From contig JBBDMS010000027.1 in the NCBI GenBank assembly GCA_040878185.1, positions 1 through 27,137 on the forward strand: DNA of 27,137 bases, in the 5' to 3' direction. The notes beneath the pieces are model-generated. The model was not told where the DNA came from and made no database searches. It saw only the letters and a program-made list of their open reading frames with translations. This DNA is from JAWXBK01 sp040878185 (GTDB lineage: Bacteria; Pseudomonadota; Alphaproteobacteria; Dongiales; Dongiaceae). Position 1 is the stretch's first letter; each line of letters begins with the position of its first letter. Of this stretch, positions 1 through 7,117 are shown in pieces. A program made the position numbers and the translations under genes.

Positions 1-843
1 GGTGGGCACCGCAGGCTCCGCTTCGCCACGACCGGCCGTCGTGATCTGCTCGGGCGTTACCCCACCGGCGAGGAGTGCATCGCGCACCGCATCCGCCCGG
101 CGCAGGGACAGGCCCATATTGTACTCGGCCGAACCCGAGAGGTCGGTGTGACCGACAACCGAGATCGGCGGGCTGCCGAGCGAGCCGGCATCGCGAACCA
201 CGTCAGCGATTACCGCTGCGCCGTCCGGACGAATATCGGCACGATCCCAATCGAAGTAGACGATGTAGATATCCGGCACCATTACCGCCGGCTCTTCCAT
301 CACTGCGACGGGCGCGAGGGCTGCCTCGAGCTCTTCCAGAGCCGCCCAGAAATCGTCGCGGCATGCGGCGATATGGTCGGCCTGGTGATTTTCTTCCTGC
401 TGTTCAACCCAGCAATCGAACCGCCCCTGAGCCCGCGCCGCGAGCTCCGGATGCAAGTCGCGACCGCCGCCGTCGAGCGCAATCATCAGACGGTTGCGAC
501 CGTCCTGCATCTCGGCGAGGCTTCCGCCGCCGACCCACTCGTCGGTCAACGTCCAGTCACGCCAGAAGGACTCATCGGGCGGCAGCATCCAGTTTCCGAG
601 CTCTTCCGGGAGCACGACTTCGCCCGAAGCAGCCCGCAGGCCCTTCTCGGCGAAATAATCGGCATCCGGCCAGTCGTACATCTCATCCGCCTCGAAAGCG
701 ACGATGCTGCGGTATTCTTCGGTCAGAGCCTGCGTGAACGGGGTACCCGAGGCCTGAACATCGCGCATTTGCTCGATGTGAGTCGCGCAACCCGCCAGTA
801 GGCCGAGCGCCATGACAGCGCCTATGAACTTCATCTTCAGCAT
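1..843 (-). CDS. OmpA-family outer-membrane lipoprotein (3' end outside window)
   Basis: The frame is open from ATG at 843 down to base 1 (281 codons), so the C-terminus lies outside the window. The N-terminus is a lipoprotein signal: basic start, hydrophobic stretch, then the lipobox LLAGC with the acylated Cys at residue 19. Residues of about 20-185 form an acidic, Trp-rich region I do not recognise. From about residue 190 there is an OmpA-like peptidoglycan-binding domain with VYFDWDRADIRPDG, VVGHTDLSGS and the LSLRRADAV helix typical of Pal/OmpA C-terminal domains. By family knowledge it would sit in the outer membrane and bind peptidoglycan through this domain. GGGGAG lies 8 nt before the ATG, which favours this start over the second Met at codon 4. 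The lipoprotein and OmpA calls are firm; the role of the middle region is unknown. Confidence 0.9.
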   Translation of the reverse strand, partial: MLKMKFIGAVMALGLLAGCATHIEQMRDVQASGTPFTQALTEEYRSIVAFEADEMYDWPDADYFAEKGLRAASGEVVLPEELGNWMLPPDESFWRDWTLTDEWVGGGSLAEMQDGRNRLMIALDGGGRDLHPELAARAQGRFDCWVEQQEENHQADHIAACRDDFWAALEELEAALAPVAVMEEPAVMVPDIYIVYFDWDRADIRPDGAAVIADVVRDAGSLGSPPISVVGHTDLSGSAEYNMGLSLRRADAVRDALLAGGVTPEQITTAGRGEAEPAVPT

Positions 844-1720
844 TATTGTTTCTCCCCACCTTCGGCACCGGAGTGCCGCTCATTTTTGAGGTTTTCGGTC
901 CTGATGGCCGTCCCGGATGCTATCACGCGCGCCGGGCCGACAGAAAGCATAACCCTTGGATTTCCGAGACAATCATAAGAACCCGGCATTCCGCCTGTCA
1001 GTGTATATGGGGATGAATCGGCCCCCTCTGTGGCTTTTCCGTCAGCCTGTGGCAATTACGCAACAGAGATCGTGACGGGGCGTGGCCGGAGCCCGGGGTA
1101 AGAATCGGTTCCCAGCCTCATCAAACGTACGACCGGGGCCGCGCGACGACCCCGGAGCGCCCTATTTCGGAGCCATGGGGCGCTGCTCTGCCTGGCCTTC
1201 TGACATCGTCTTTCACGATCATTCGTGCGCCGACGTGGCGCGTCGGACGCCGATGCAACCCTCCCAACGCCGCGACTCGGCGCACGTGGCATGGTGACGC
1301 GCGCGCAGTACTGCCGCGAAACTGCCGCGAATGCTCGTCGCGCCTTGCATTCGCGGGGTATTCGACGAATCGCGGATTGCGAACGTCGATCGATGTCCGG
1401 CTGTGTGATCGTTGTGACATGCCGCTCGCTATGCAGGATCGTCGCATGGGGCGCGACACCGTCGCTCGGCGCACGCACGAATCGCGTCGCGGTGATTCGC
1501 GCGGCGTCGATCATCCGAGTCTCCGCAAGGGCGCCGCGTGGTTTTTCGTTGAATCGCCGTCGGCGAATCGCATAAGTTCCGCGCGTTCCCGGACCAGCGC
1601 CGCGACCCGCCCAGGCCGCTAAGCGGAACAACGCCCCCGGACCACTTTGCTGACCCAGCGCCGGAATCGCGATGCCGTATCGGCACGCGAAAGCGGCGCC
1701 GAGCCATGACGGAGCTGGCC
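844..1720. other. long intergenic region without a supported gene; GANTC-rich
   Basis: About 880 bp separate the lipoprotein from the next gene. Open frames exist on both strands here, but their products are Arg-rich, use many CGA codons and show no recognisable motif, so I do not call them. I also see no tRNA, 6S, tmRNA, SRP or RNase P signature. The right half (1274-1668) holds eight GANTC sites, five of them as GAATCGC, at 1274, 1367, 1479, 1494, 1517, 1551, 1565 and 1664. GANTC is the target of the alphaproteobacterial cell-cycle methyltransferase CcrM. Confidence 0.5.
972..1001 (-). promoter_or_regulatory. candidate sigma70-type promoter for the OmpA-like lipoprotein
   Basis: Read on the minus strand there is CTGACA (1001-996), an 18-nt spacer and TATGAT (977-972). 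Both hexamers are one or two mismatches from the -35 and -10 consensus. The predicted transcript would have a leader of about 120 nt before the ATG at 843. This is a pattern match only. Confidence 0.4.
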
Positions 1721-2245
1721 ATGCGGCTTTTCTTCTTCGGCAGCCTGATGGATTCGGATTTGCTGTCGGTCGTGCTCGACCGGCCGCTCGACGGCGTCGC
1801 GTCGCGACCGGCGCGTCTGCTTGGCTTCGATCGCCGCCGCGCCAGGGGGGAGAGTTTCCCCGTGATCGTTCGGCAGCCGGGCGGTGCGGTCGACGGATCT
1901 CTGGTGGACGGGCTGAGCTGGGGCGATCTCGATCGCGTGCAGTATTTCGAGGGCGAGGATTATCGGCTGCGGCCGTTCCCCGTCGCAGCCGACGATACGC
2001 GCATCGAGGCGCATATGTTCATCGCGACCGAGAAACTGCGGCCCGACGAGGCTTCGTGGGATTTCGAACGCTGGCGTCTCGAGGAGAAGCCATTTGCGCT
2101 GGCGGTTGCCGTCGAACTGATGGCGAGCTACGGCACACTCAGCGCAGCCGAGATCGGTCCGCATTGGCCGGCGATGGTCGAACGCGCCTGGGCGCGAGTG
2201 CGCGATGCGAAGCCGCTGCCGCAGCGCAGGCGCGTCCGATCCTGA
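1721..2245 (+). CDS. gamma-glutamylcyclotransferase-like (AIG2/GGCT fold) protein
   Basis: This is a protein of about 174 residues. It opens with MRLFFFGSLMD, which matches the substrate-loop motif (YGSL/YGTL) near the start of gamma-glutamylcyclotransferase-like proteins. It continues with the usual fold pattern: a PARL.GF strand, an RGESFPVIV strand, and YFEGEDYRL, whose Glu sits where the family has its catalytic acid. Members cyclise gamma-glutamyl amines to 5-oxoproline; the substrate here cannot be read from sequence. I chose ATG 1721 because GGAG lies 6 nt upstream (1711-1714). An in-frame ATG at 1706 has no visible ribosome-binding site. The gene stands alone between the GANTC-rich gap and a tRNA. 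The C-terminus ends in a short basic tail. Confidence 0.75.
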   Translation: MRLFFFGSLMDSDLLSVVLDRPLDGVASRPARLLGFDRRRARGESFPVIVRQPGGAVDGSLVDGLSWGDLDRVQYFEGEDYRLRPFPVAADDTRIEAHMFIATEKLRPDEASWDFERWRLEEKPFALAVAVELMASYGTLSAAEIGPHWPAMVERAWARVRDAKPLPQRRRVRS

Positions 2246-2271
2246 GCGACGAGCGGTCGCGATGCGCTGTC

Positions 2272-2301
2272 TTGAAGGGCGCACAAAGCCGGGTTTATAT
2301 A
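2272..2301 (+). promoter_or_regulatory. promoter of tRNA-Gly
   Basis: TTGAAG (2272-2277) is followed after 17 nt by TTATAT, or after 18 nt by TATATA (2295-2301). Transcription would start near 2308, about 30 nt before the mature tRNA. The position directly ahead of the tRNA supports the call. Confidence 0.5.
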
Positions 2302-2336
2302 GCCAAACCAGCCTGATCTGCCGCTACGGGCCGGGT

Positions 2337-2410
2337 GCGGGTATGATGTAATGGTAGCCTGTCAGCTTCCCAAGCTGAACGCGCGGGTCCGATTCCCGCT
2401 ACCCGCTCCA
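2337..2410 (+). tRNA. tRNA-Gly (anticodon CCC)
   Basis: A full cloverleaf can be folded by hand. The acceptor arm GCGGGTA (2337-2343) pairs perfectly with TACCCGC (2400-2406). The anticodon stem TCAGC/GCTGA encloses the loop TTCCCAA, giving anticodon CCC at 2369-2371, which reads GGG glycine codons. The T-arm GCGGG/CCCGC encloses the loop TCCGATT. The CCA end (2408-2410) is encoded after discriminator T. No terminator with a T-run is visible immediately downstream. Confidence 0.95.
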
Positions 2411-2599
2411 ACTTCTCCCAAGGCAGCGCACGCCGTTTCGCGCTCGCCGGCGGCCCCGTCAGTCCTGTCCGCGATGATCTGACGCGAATTGGCCTCGGGA
2501 ATATTCATTTAACGCTGTAGTTTAGGATTTAAAGCCGGAGGTCCGCACCCCTGGATTTCGATTTTGTTGTTGCAGTATAAGCTGTTACCCTGTTTTAAC

Positions 2600-2627
2600 G
2601 GTATAATTAAGTATAAATACCTTAATT
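2600..2627 (+). promoter_or_regulatory. AT-rich promoter/operator of the sulfur-assimilation operon
   Basis: Two inverted repeats overlap: GGTAT (2600-2604) with ATACC (2617-2621), and AATTAAG (2605-2611) with CTTAATT (2621-2627). A perfect -10 hexamer TATAAT (2602-2607) lies inside them, but no good -35 is found 16-18 nt upstream, as is common at activator-dependent promoters. The block lies in an AT-rich patch about 120-145 bp before cobA. Which regulator binds is unknown; a CysB-like or Rrf2-type protein are options, not conclusions. Confidence 0.4.
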
Positions 2628-2631
2628 CATC

Positions 2632-2688
2632 ATGGCGGCACGTGGTTCATTGACAAACCCGCCTATGAGTGACGAAATTAGCCGGTAG
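2632..2688 (+). CDS. possible 18-codon leader ORF upstream of cobA
   Basis: A short frame starts at ATG 2632, just downstream of the candidate operator, and ends at TAG 2686-2688. It encodes MAARGSLTNPPMSDEISR. Two bases later comes the hairpin at 2691. It has no Shine-Dalgarno sequence and no cysteine codons, so a classic cysteine-sensing attenuator is not supported. Only its place between operator and hairpin makes it worth listing. It may be chance. Confidence 0.2.
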   Translation: MAARGSLTNPPMSDEISR

Positions 2689-2690
2689 CG

Positions 2691-2710
2691 GGGCGCTCTT
2701 TCGAGCGCCC
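2691..2710 (+). promoter_or_regulatory. hairpin in the cobA leader
   Basis: GGGCGCTC (2691-2698), loop TTTC and GAGCGCCC (2703-2710) form a perfect 8-bp GC-rich stem 35 nt before the cobA start. No T-run follows, so it is not a standard intrinsic terminator. It could be a leader structure affecting translation or RNA stability. Confidence 0.4.
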
Positions 2711-2745
2711 GCGCGTCGACTCATTGGCTCGGCGAAGGATAGGCG

Positions 2746-3579
2746 ATGTCCGTCAGGAAATCGGAGCAGGAACGCATCGTTGCGCTCGGTCAGCGCCGCC
2801 AGCGGTCCGCTCGCATCGGGCGCGTCAGCATCGTCGGCGCCGGGCCGGGCGATCCCGAGCTGCTGACCGTGCGTGCGCTGCGCCGGATCGAAAACGCCGA
2901 TGTGCTGGTGCATGACCGGCTGGTCGATCCCGCGATCCTGGATCATGCCCGCACCGATGCACGCCGCATCTATGTCGGCAAAATGCGCGGTTGCCATACG
3001 ATGGACCAGGCGCAGATCAATGCGCTGCTGGTCGACCTCGCGCGCGAAGGTTTCAATGTCGTCCGGTTGAAGGGCGGCGACCCCTTCGTGTTCGGTCGCG
3101 GCGGCGAAGAGCTGCTGCATCTGCGCGCGCACGGCATCGACGCCGAGATCGTTCCCGGCGTGACCGCCGCACTCGGCTGCGCGGCATCGGTGGGCGTGCC
3201 GGTCACCCATCGTGACATGGCGCAGGCGGTCACGTTCGTCACCGGTCACGCGAAGGATGGCGGCGAACCGGATCTGGACTGGGCGGCGCTCGCGCGCACC
3301 AATCACACGCTGGTCGTCTACATGGGCGTCGCAACGGCAGGGCGTGTCGCGGCGCGACTGATCGAGAACGGACTCGACGGCACGACGCCGATCGCCATCG
3401 TCGAGAATGGCACCCGCAAGAACGAGCGTGTGCTGACCGGCCATCTCGCCGGGCTCGGCGCGCTGGTGGACGGAAGCGAGATCAAAGGGCCGGCGGTGCT
3501 GGTGATTGGCCGCGTCGCGGCACTCGCCGAACGACAGGATATCGCAGCGCTGGCGGCCGCGGGCGGGAGCGCCGCATGA
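2746..3579 (+). CDS. cobA: uroporphyrinogen-III C-methyltransferase (SUMT)
   Basis: This 277-residue protein carries the signatures of SAM-dependent uroporphyrinogen-III methyltransferases: GAGPGDPELLT (31-41), GGDPFVFGRGGEE (110-122), PGVTAA (137-142) and VTGH (165-168). The reaction adds two methyl groups to uroporphyrinogen III to give precorrin-2, the precursor of siroheme and cobalamin. It corresponds to the C-terminal half of CysG only. The N-terminal dehydrogenase/ferrochelatase half is absent, so siroheme must be finished by an enzyme encoded elsewhere. It leads an operon with the siroheme enzyme CysI, so siroheme supply is its likely main role. AAGGAT lies 5 nt before the ATG. Its end overlaps the next start by 4 bp (ATGA). 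Confidence 0.93.
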   Translation: MSVRKSEQERIVALGQRRQRSARIGRVSIVGAGPGDPELLTVRALRRIENADVLVHDRLVDPAILDHARTDARRIYVGKMRGCHTMDQAQINALLVDLAREGFNVVRLKGGDPFVFGRGGEELLHLRAHGIDAEIVPGVTAALGCAASVGVPVTHRDMAQAVTFVTGHAKDGGEPDLDWAALARTNHTLVVYMGVATAGRVAARLIENGLDGTTPIAIVENGTRKNERVLTGHLAGLGALVDGSEIKGPAVLVIGRVAALAERQDIAALAAAGGSAA

Positions 3580-3875
3580 GCACAAAAGTTTTCAACGCGA
3601 ACGATATTCTCTCGGGCCGCGTCGTCTATCTGGCGGCAGACGGACATTGGTCCGAGCGGATCGGCGATGCCGCGATTGTGCAGTCGCCCGACGACGAAGC
3701 GCGGCTGCAGGCGATCGCCGATACGGCCTTTGCCGAGCGCCGGGTGGTCGATGTCTATGCGATCGAGGTCGCGATCGAAGACGGGCAGACCCGTCCCCTG
3801 GTTTATCGCGAGCGGCTGCGCGCCGAGGGGCCGAGTATCCGGCTCGATCTCGGTAAGCAGTCGGCGAACGGCTGA
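3576..3875 (+). CDS. DUF2849 family protein of the sulfite reductase operon
   Basis: A 99-residue protein starting at ATG 3576 inside the ATGA overlap with cobA, so translation of the two is probably coupled. I recognise it as DUF2849, a small family seen in alphaproteobacteria between the siroheme methyltransferase and sulfite reductase genes. Visible features are LSGRVVYLAADGHW near the start and a VVDVYAIEV strand mid-protein. There is no signal peptide, no cysteine and no membrane segment, so it is cytoplasmic and cannot hold a Cys-ligated cofactor. Its function is unknown. Its position, 10 nt before cysI, points to a role in maturation or activity of the reductase; that is inference. Confidence 0.8.
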   Translation: MSTKVFNANDILSGRVVYLAADGHWSERIGDAAIVQSPDDEARLQAIADTAFAERRVVDVYAIEVAIEDGQTRPLVYRERLRAEGPSIRLDLGKQSANG

Positions 3876-3885
3876 GGAGGGATCG

Positions 3886-5541
3886 ATGTATCGCTACGAC
3901 GCGATCGACCAGCGCCTCGTCGACGAACGGGCATCCCAATTCCGCGAGCAGGTGCGCCGCCGCATGGCCGGCGAATTGACCGATCTCGAGTTCAAGCCGC
4001 TGCGCCTGATGAACGGGCTCTATCTGCAGCTCCATGCCTACATGCTGCGCATCGCGGTGCCCTACGGCACGCTCTCCTCGAAGCAGCTCCGCGCGCTGGC
4101 CGCGATCGGCCGCAAATACGACAAGAGCTACGGGCATTTCACGACGCGCCAGAATCTCCAGTTCAACTGGATCAAGCTCGAAGAGGCGCCCGACATTCTC
4201 GACCATCTCGCCGCGGTCGAGATGCACGCGATCCAGACCAGCGGCAACTGCGTGCGCAACGTGACGGCGGATCAGTATGCCGGCGTCGCGGCCGGCGAGA
4301 TCGAGGACCCGCGCATCTATGCCGAGATCATCCGGCAATGGTCGTCTCTGCATCCCGAGTTTTCGTTCCTGCCGCGCAAATTCAAGATCGCAGTCACGGC
4401 CGCATCGCCCGATCGTGCCGCGGTGAAGACGCACGATGTCGGCCTTTTCATGAAGCGCAACGACAAGGGCGAGATCGGCTTCCAGGTGTTTGCCGGCGGC
4501 GGCCAGGGACGCACGCCGATGATGGCGCAACTCGTGCGCGATTTCGTGCCGAAAGCGGAGCTGCTCGCCTATATCGAGAGCGTGATCCGCGTCTACAATC
4601 TGATGGGCCGACGCGACAATATCCACAAGGCGCGGATCAAGATCCTGGTGCATGCGCTGGGCATCGATAAGTTCCGCGAGCTGGTGGACGCGGATTTCGC
4701 CGCGACGCGCGATTCAGGCTCGCCGATGCCCGCCGCGGAAATCGCACGCGTTGCCGCCTATTTCATGCCGCCCGCCTACGAGCGGATCGAAACGCCGGTG
4801 CGCACCTTCGAGGCGGCCCGTTTCGAGGATCGCGATTTCGCACGCTGGGTTTCGCACAATGTCGTTGCGCACAAGCAGCCCGGCTATGCGATCGCGGTCA
4901 TCTCGCTGAAGCCGACCGGCGGCATTCCCGGCGATGCGACGTCGGACCAGATGGACCGGATCGCCGATTTCGCAGACCGCTACAGCATCGGCGAGATCCG
5001 CGTGACGCATGAGCAGAATCTCGTGCTGCCGAACGTGAAGCAGGCCGATCTGTACGCACTGTGGCGCGAGCTCGGCAAGGAAGGGCTGGCGACGCCCAAT
5101 CTCGGTCTCATCACCGACATCATCGCCTGCCCCGGTCTCGATTACTGCGCGCTGGCCAATGCGCGCTCGATCCCGATCGCGCAGCGCATCCAGGAGCGCT
5201 TTGCCGATCCCGATCGCCAGGCACTGATCGGCGAGCTGAAGATCAAGATTTCGGGCTGTATCAATGCCTGCGGCCATCACCATGTCGGCCATATCGGCAT
5301 TCTGGGCGTCGACAAGCAGGGCGAGGAATTTTACCAGATCACGCTCGGCGGCAGTGCCGACGAGAACGCGACGGTCGGCAAGATTCTCGGCAAAGGTTTT
5401 CCAGCCGAGCAGGTGCCGGATGCGATCGAAAAGCTGGTCGACACCTATCTGGGCTTGCGCGCCGACGGCGAATTGTTTCTCGACACCTATCGCCGCGTCG
5501 GCATCGAGCCGTTCAAGGAGAGAGTCTATGCCGCTGGTTAA
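3886..5541 (+). CDS. cysI: sulfite reductase hemoprotein (siroheme, 4Fe-4S), CysI type
   Basis: A 551-residue nitrite/sulfite reductase. The metal-binding signature is complete: CPGLDYC (Cys415, Cys421; C-x5-C) and ISGCINACGHHH (Cys458, Cys462; C-x3-C), which hold the 4Fe-4S cluster bridged to siroheme. The sequence has the usual two half-repeats, with FTTRQNLQFNWIKL in the first. It reduces sulfite to sulfide with six electrons. Sulfite rather than nitrite is inferred from cysH in the same operon. No CysJ flavoprotein is encoded nearby, so the electron donor is unknown, perhaps ferredoxin. The frame is open from 3667, but I place the start at 3886 because GAGGAGG lies 5 nt upstream and the family's N-terminus begins there. 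The 3' end overlaps the next gene by 14 bp. Confidence 0.93.
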   Translation: MYRYDAIDQRLVDERASQFREQVRRRMAGELTDLEFKPLRLMNGLYLQLHAYMLRIAVPYGTLSSKQLRALAAIGRKYDKSYGHFTTRQNLQFNWIKLEEAPDILDHLAAVEMHAIQTSGNCVRNVTADQYAGVAAGEIEDPRIYAEIIRQWSSLHPEFSFLPRKFKIAVTAASPDRAAVKTHDVGLFMKRNDKGEIGFQVFAGGGQGRTPMMAQLVRDFVPKAELLAYIESVIRVYNLMGRRDNIHKARIKILVHALGIDKFRELVDADFAATRDSGSPMPAAEIARVAAYFMPPAYERIETPVRTFEAARFEDRDFARWVSHNVVAHKQPGYAIAVISLKPTGGIPGDATSDQMDRIADFADRYSIGEIRVTHEQNLVLPNVKQADLYALWRELGKEGLATPNLGLITDIIACPGLDYCALANARSIPIAQRIQERFADPDRQALIGELKIKISGCINACGHHHVGHIGILGVDKQGEEFYQITLGGSADENATVGKILGKGFPAEQVPDAIEKLVDTYLGLRADGELFLDTYRRVGIEPFKERVYAAG

Positions 5542-6043
5542 GCACATCGTTAAGCATGGCGCCTTCATCGAGAACGAATGGATCGCGCTCGGCGACGAGG
5601 ATGCGCTGCCGGGCGACGGCGCCATTATCGTGTCGCTCGCGCGCTGGCAGAATGAGCGCGATGCGCTCGCCGGTCATAACGGCCGGCTCGGTTTGCGGCT
5701 GCCGTCCGCCGCCGACCCGGTATCGATCCGTGCCGATCTCGACCGGTTCGAGCTGATCGTGCTCGACTTCCCCAAATTCAACGACGGTCGCGCGCTGAGC
5801 CAGGCACGCATGATCCGCCAGCGTTTCGGTTTCGCGGGCGAGATCCGGGCGACCGGCCATGTGATCCGCGATCTGCTGCTGTTCATGGCGCGCTGCGGCA
5901 TCGACGCGTTCGAACTCGCACCCGAACGCACGATCGACGACTGGCGCGCGGCGATGCGCGAGTTCTCGGTCTGGTATCAGCCGGCGGCGGATGCGCGCGT
6001 GCCGGCGACCGAATTGCGCCACCGCGCGATGGCGGCCGAGTAG
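5528..6043 (+). CDS. DUF934 family protein, sulfite-reductase associated
   Basis: A 171-residue protein starting at ATG 5528, overlapping the end of cysI by 14 bp in another frame. The longer upstream frame (from 5264) is only the shadow of cysI. It matches DUF934 (COG3749), recognisable by a central FPKFNDGRALSQARMIRQRF motif followed by GEIRATGHVIRDLL and a FMARCGIDAFEL segment. The family nearly always neighbours cysI and cysH and is sometimes annotated as an oxidoreductase of sulfite reduction, but I know of no settled biochemical role. There is no signal peptide. The operon position, between the hemoprotein and APS reductase, supports a part in electron delivery or cofactor assembly; this is inference. 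Confidence 0.85.
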   Translation: MPLVKHIVKHGAFIENEWIALGDEDALPGDGAIIVSLARWQNERDALAGHNGRLGLRLPSAADPVSIRADLDRFELIVLDFPKFNDGRALSQARMIRQRFGFAGEIRATGHVIRDLLLFMARCGIDAFELAPERTIDDWRAAMREFSVWYQPAADARVPATELRHRAMAAE

Positions 6044-6068
6044 CCGGTCCGGGGCCGGACGGCGACCG

Positions 6069-6779
6069 ATGTTCGACGGCATTCAGGATCCCGAAGCGGC
6101 CGGGCGGGCAAGGCTCGAAAGCCTCGCGCGCCGTTACGGCCATCTGGACGGTGCTGCATTGCTGCGGCCGATGATCGAGCATGAATTCGCCGGCCGCATC
6201 GCGGTGGTCTCCTCCTTCGGCAGCGAGGCGGCGGTGATCCTCTCCCTCGTCGCGGAGATCAATGTCGCGACGCCGATCGTCTTTCTCGATACCGGCAAGC
6301 ATTTTCTCGAGACGCTCACCTACAAGGACATACTGGTGAACCGGTTCGGCTTCACCGATGTGCGCACGATCGAGCCCGATCCTGGCGATCTCGCGGCGGA
6401 AGATGCGGCCGGCGCGCTCTGGTCGAGCGATCCGAACCGCTGCTGCCATCTGCGCAAGGTGCGGCCGCTGGCGCGCGCGCTTGGCGGGTTCGACGCCTGG
6501 GTAACCGGTCGCAAGCGTTTTCATGGCGGCCAGCGCACGCGTCTGCCGGTGCTCGAAGCGGGCGACGGCCGGATCAAGGTCAATCCGCTGGCGCATTGGC
6601 CGCGACCCTGGGTCGAGGCCGCGTTCCGGGAACGTCGTCTGCCGCCGCATCCGCTCGCCGACGACGGCTATCTCTCGATCGGCTGCGAGCCCTGCACCGC
6701 GCCGCCGCTCGACAGCGATAATGTCCGCGCCGGCCGCTGGCAGGGGCGCGACAAGACCGAGTGCGGCATTCACCGCTGA
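6069..6779 (+). CDS. cysH: adenylyl-sulfate (APS) reductase, assimilatory, 4Fe-4S type
   Basis: A 236-residue member of the PAPS/APS reductase family. It has the SSFGSEAAVIL nucleotide-binding loop, FLDTGKHF, and both cysteine pairs: CC in NRCCHLRK (Cys125-126) and CEPC (Cys206, Cys209). These bind a 4Fe-4S cluster and mark the plant/bacterial APS reductase type rather than the cluster-free E. coli PAPS reductase. The C-terminal ECGIH holds the catalytic Cys232 that forms the sulfite-bearing intermediate. It reduces APS to sulfite, which CysI downstream in the pathway takes to sulfide. I chose ATG 6069, as the upstream frame is a shadow of the DUF934 gene. The ATP sulfurylase genes are not in the window. 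Confidence 0.93.
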   Translation: MFDGIQDPEAAGRARLESLARRYGHLDGAALLRPMIEHEFAGRIAVVSSFGSEAAVILSLVAEINVATPIVFLDTGKHFLETLTYKDILVNRFGFTDVRTIEPDPGDLAAEDAAGALWSSDPNRCCHLRKVRPLARALGGFDAWVTGRKRFHGGQRTRLPVLEAGDGRIKVNPLAHWPRPWVEAAFRERRLPPHPLADDGYLSIGCEPCTAPPLDSDNVRAGRWQGRDKTECGIHR

Positions 6780-6826
6780 CGAGCCAGGCGCTCAATCCGT
6801 ACAACCCTTATCCAGGGCCAGATTCC

Positions 6827-7117
6827 ATGCACGCTCCCAAGCTGCCGCCGGCACATAGCTCGCGCCGCCGCTCGATCGCCAAGACGGTCTCCTGGCGCGG
6901 GTTCGCCTCGATCGACACATTCCTGCTCGGCTACATCTTCACCGGTAGCCCCGTGACCGCCGGTTCCATCGCGGTCGGCGAGATCCTGACGAAAATGGTG
7001 CTCTACTATTTCCACGAACGGGTCTGGACACATATCCGCTGGGGCTATGCCGACGAACCGGACCCGGTTCTGGCAGGCGCGCCCGCCAACGTCGATGCCG
7101 GACGCGACGCGCTATGA
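6827..7117 (+). CDS. DUF2061 small membrane protein
   Basis: A 96-residue protein with the DUF2061 core: AKTVSWRGFASIDTFLLGYI, then a GSIAVGEILTKMVLYYFHERVW segment and an RWG end. The core contains two hydrophobic stretches that fit a pair of short membrane segments, so it is probably an inner-membrane protein. Function is unknown, but the family is often found beside cysH-type genes, as here. I prefer ATG 6827 (weak AGGG upstream); an in-frame ATG at 6761 would overlap cysH and add 22 unconserved residues. The 3' end overlaps the next gene by 4 bp (ATGA), making it part of the same operon. Confidence 0.8.
   Translation: MHAPKLPPAHSSRRRSIAKTVSWRGFASIDTFLLGYIFTGSPVTAGSIAVGEILTKMVLYYFHERVWTHIRWGYADEPDPVLAGAPANVDAGRDAL

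Noticed and set aside
75..801. Two plus-strand frames at the left edge
   Set aside because: Shadows of the minus-strand OmpA-like lipoprotein, which has a signal peptide, lipobox and OmpA domain.
1056..1631. 191-codon minus-strand frame and overlapping plus-strand frames in the GANTC-rich gap
   Set aside because: Arg-rich products, heavy CGA use, several overlapping alternatives and no ribosome-binding site or motif. Kept as a possible decayed region only.
2650..2678. TTGACA as -35 of a second cobA promoter
   Set aside because: A perfect -35 hexamer, but the bases 17-18 nt downstream (CGAAAT/GAAATT) are a poor -10.
3667..3885. N-terminal extension of cysI
   Set aside because: It overlaps DUF2849 in another frame; the strong GAGGAGG and conserved N-terminus fix the start at 3886.
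3592..4653. 353-codon minus-strand frame, with similar ones at 4714-5625 and 5883-6773
   Set aside because: Antisense shadows of DUF2849, cysI, DUF934 and cysH.
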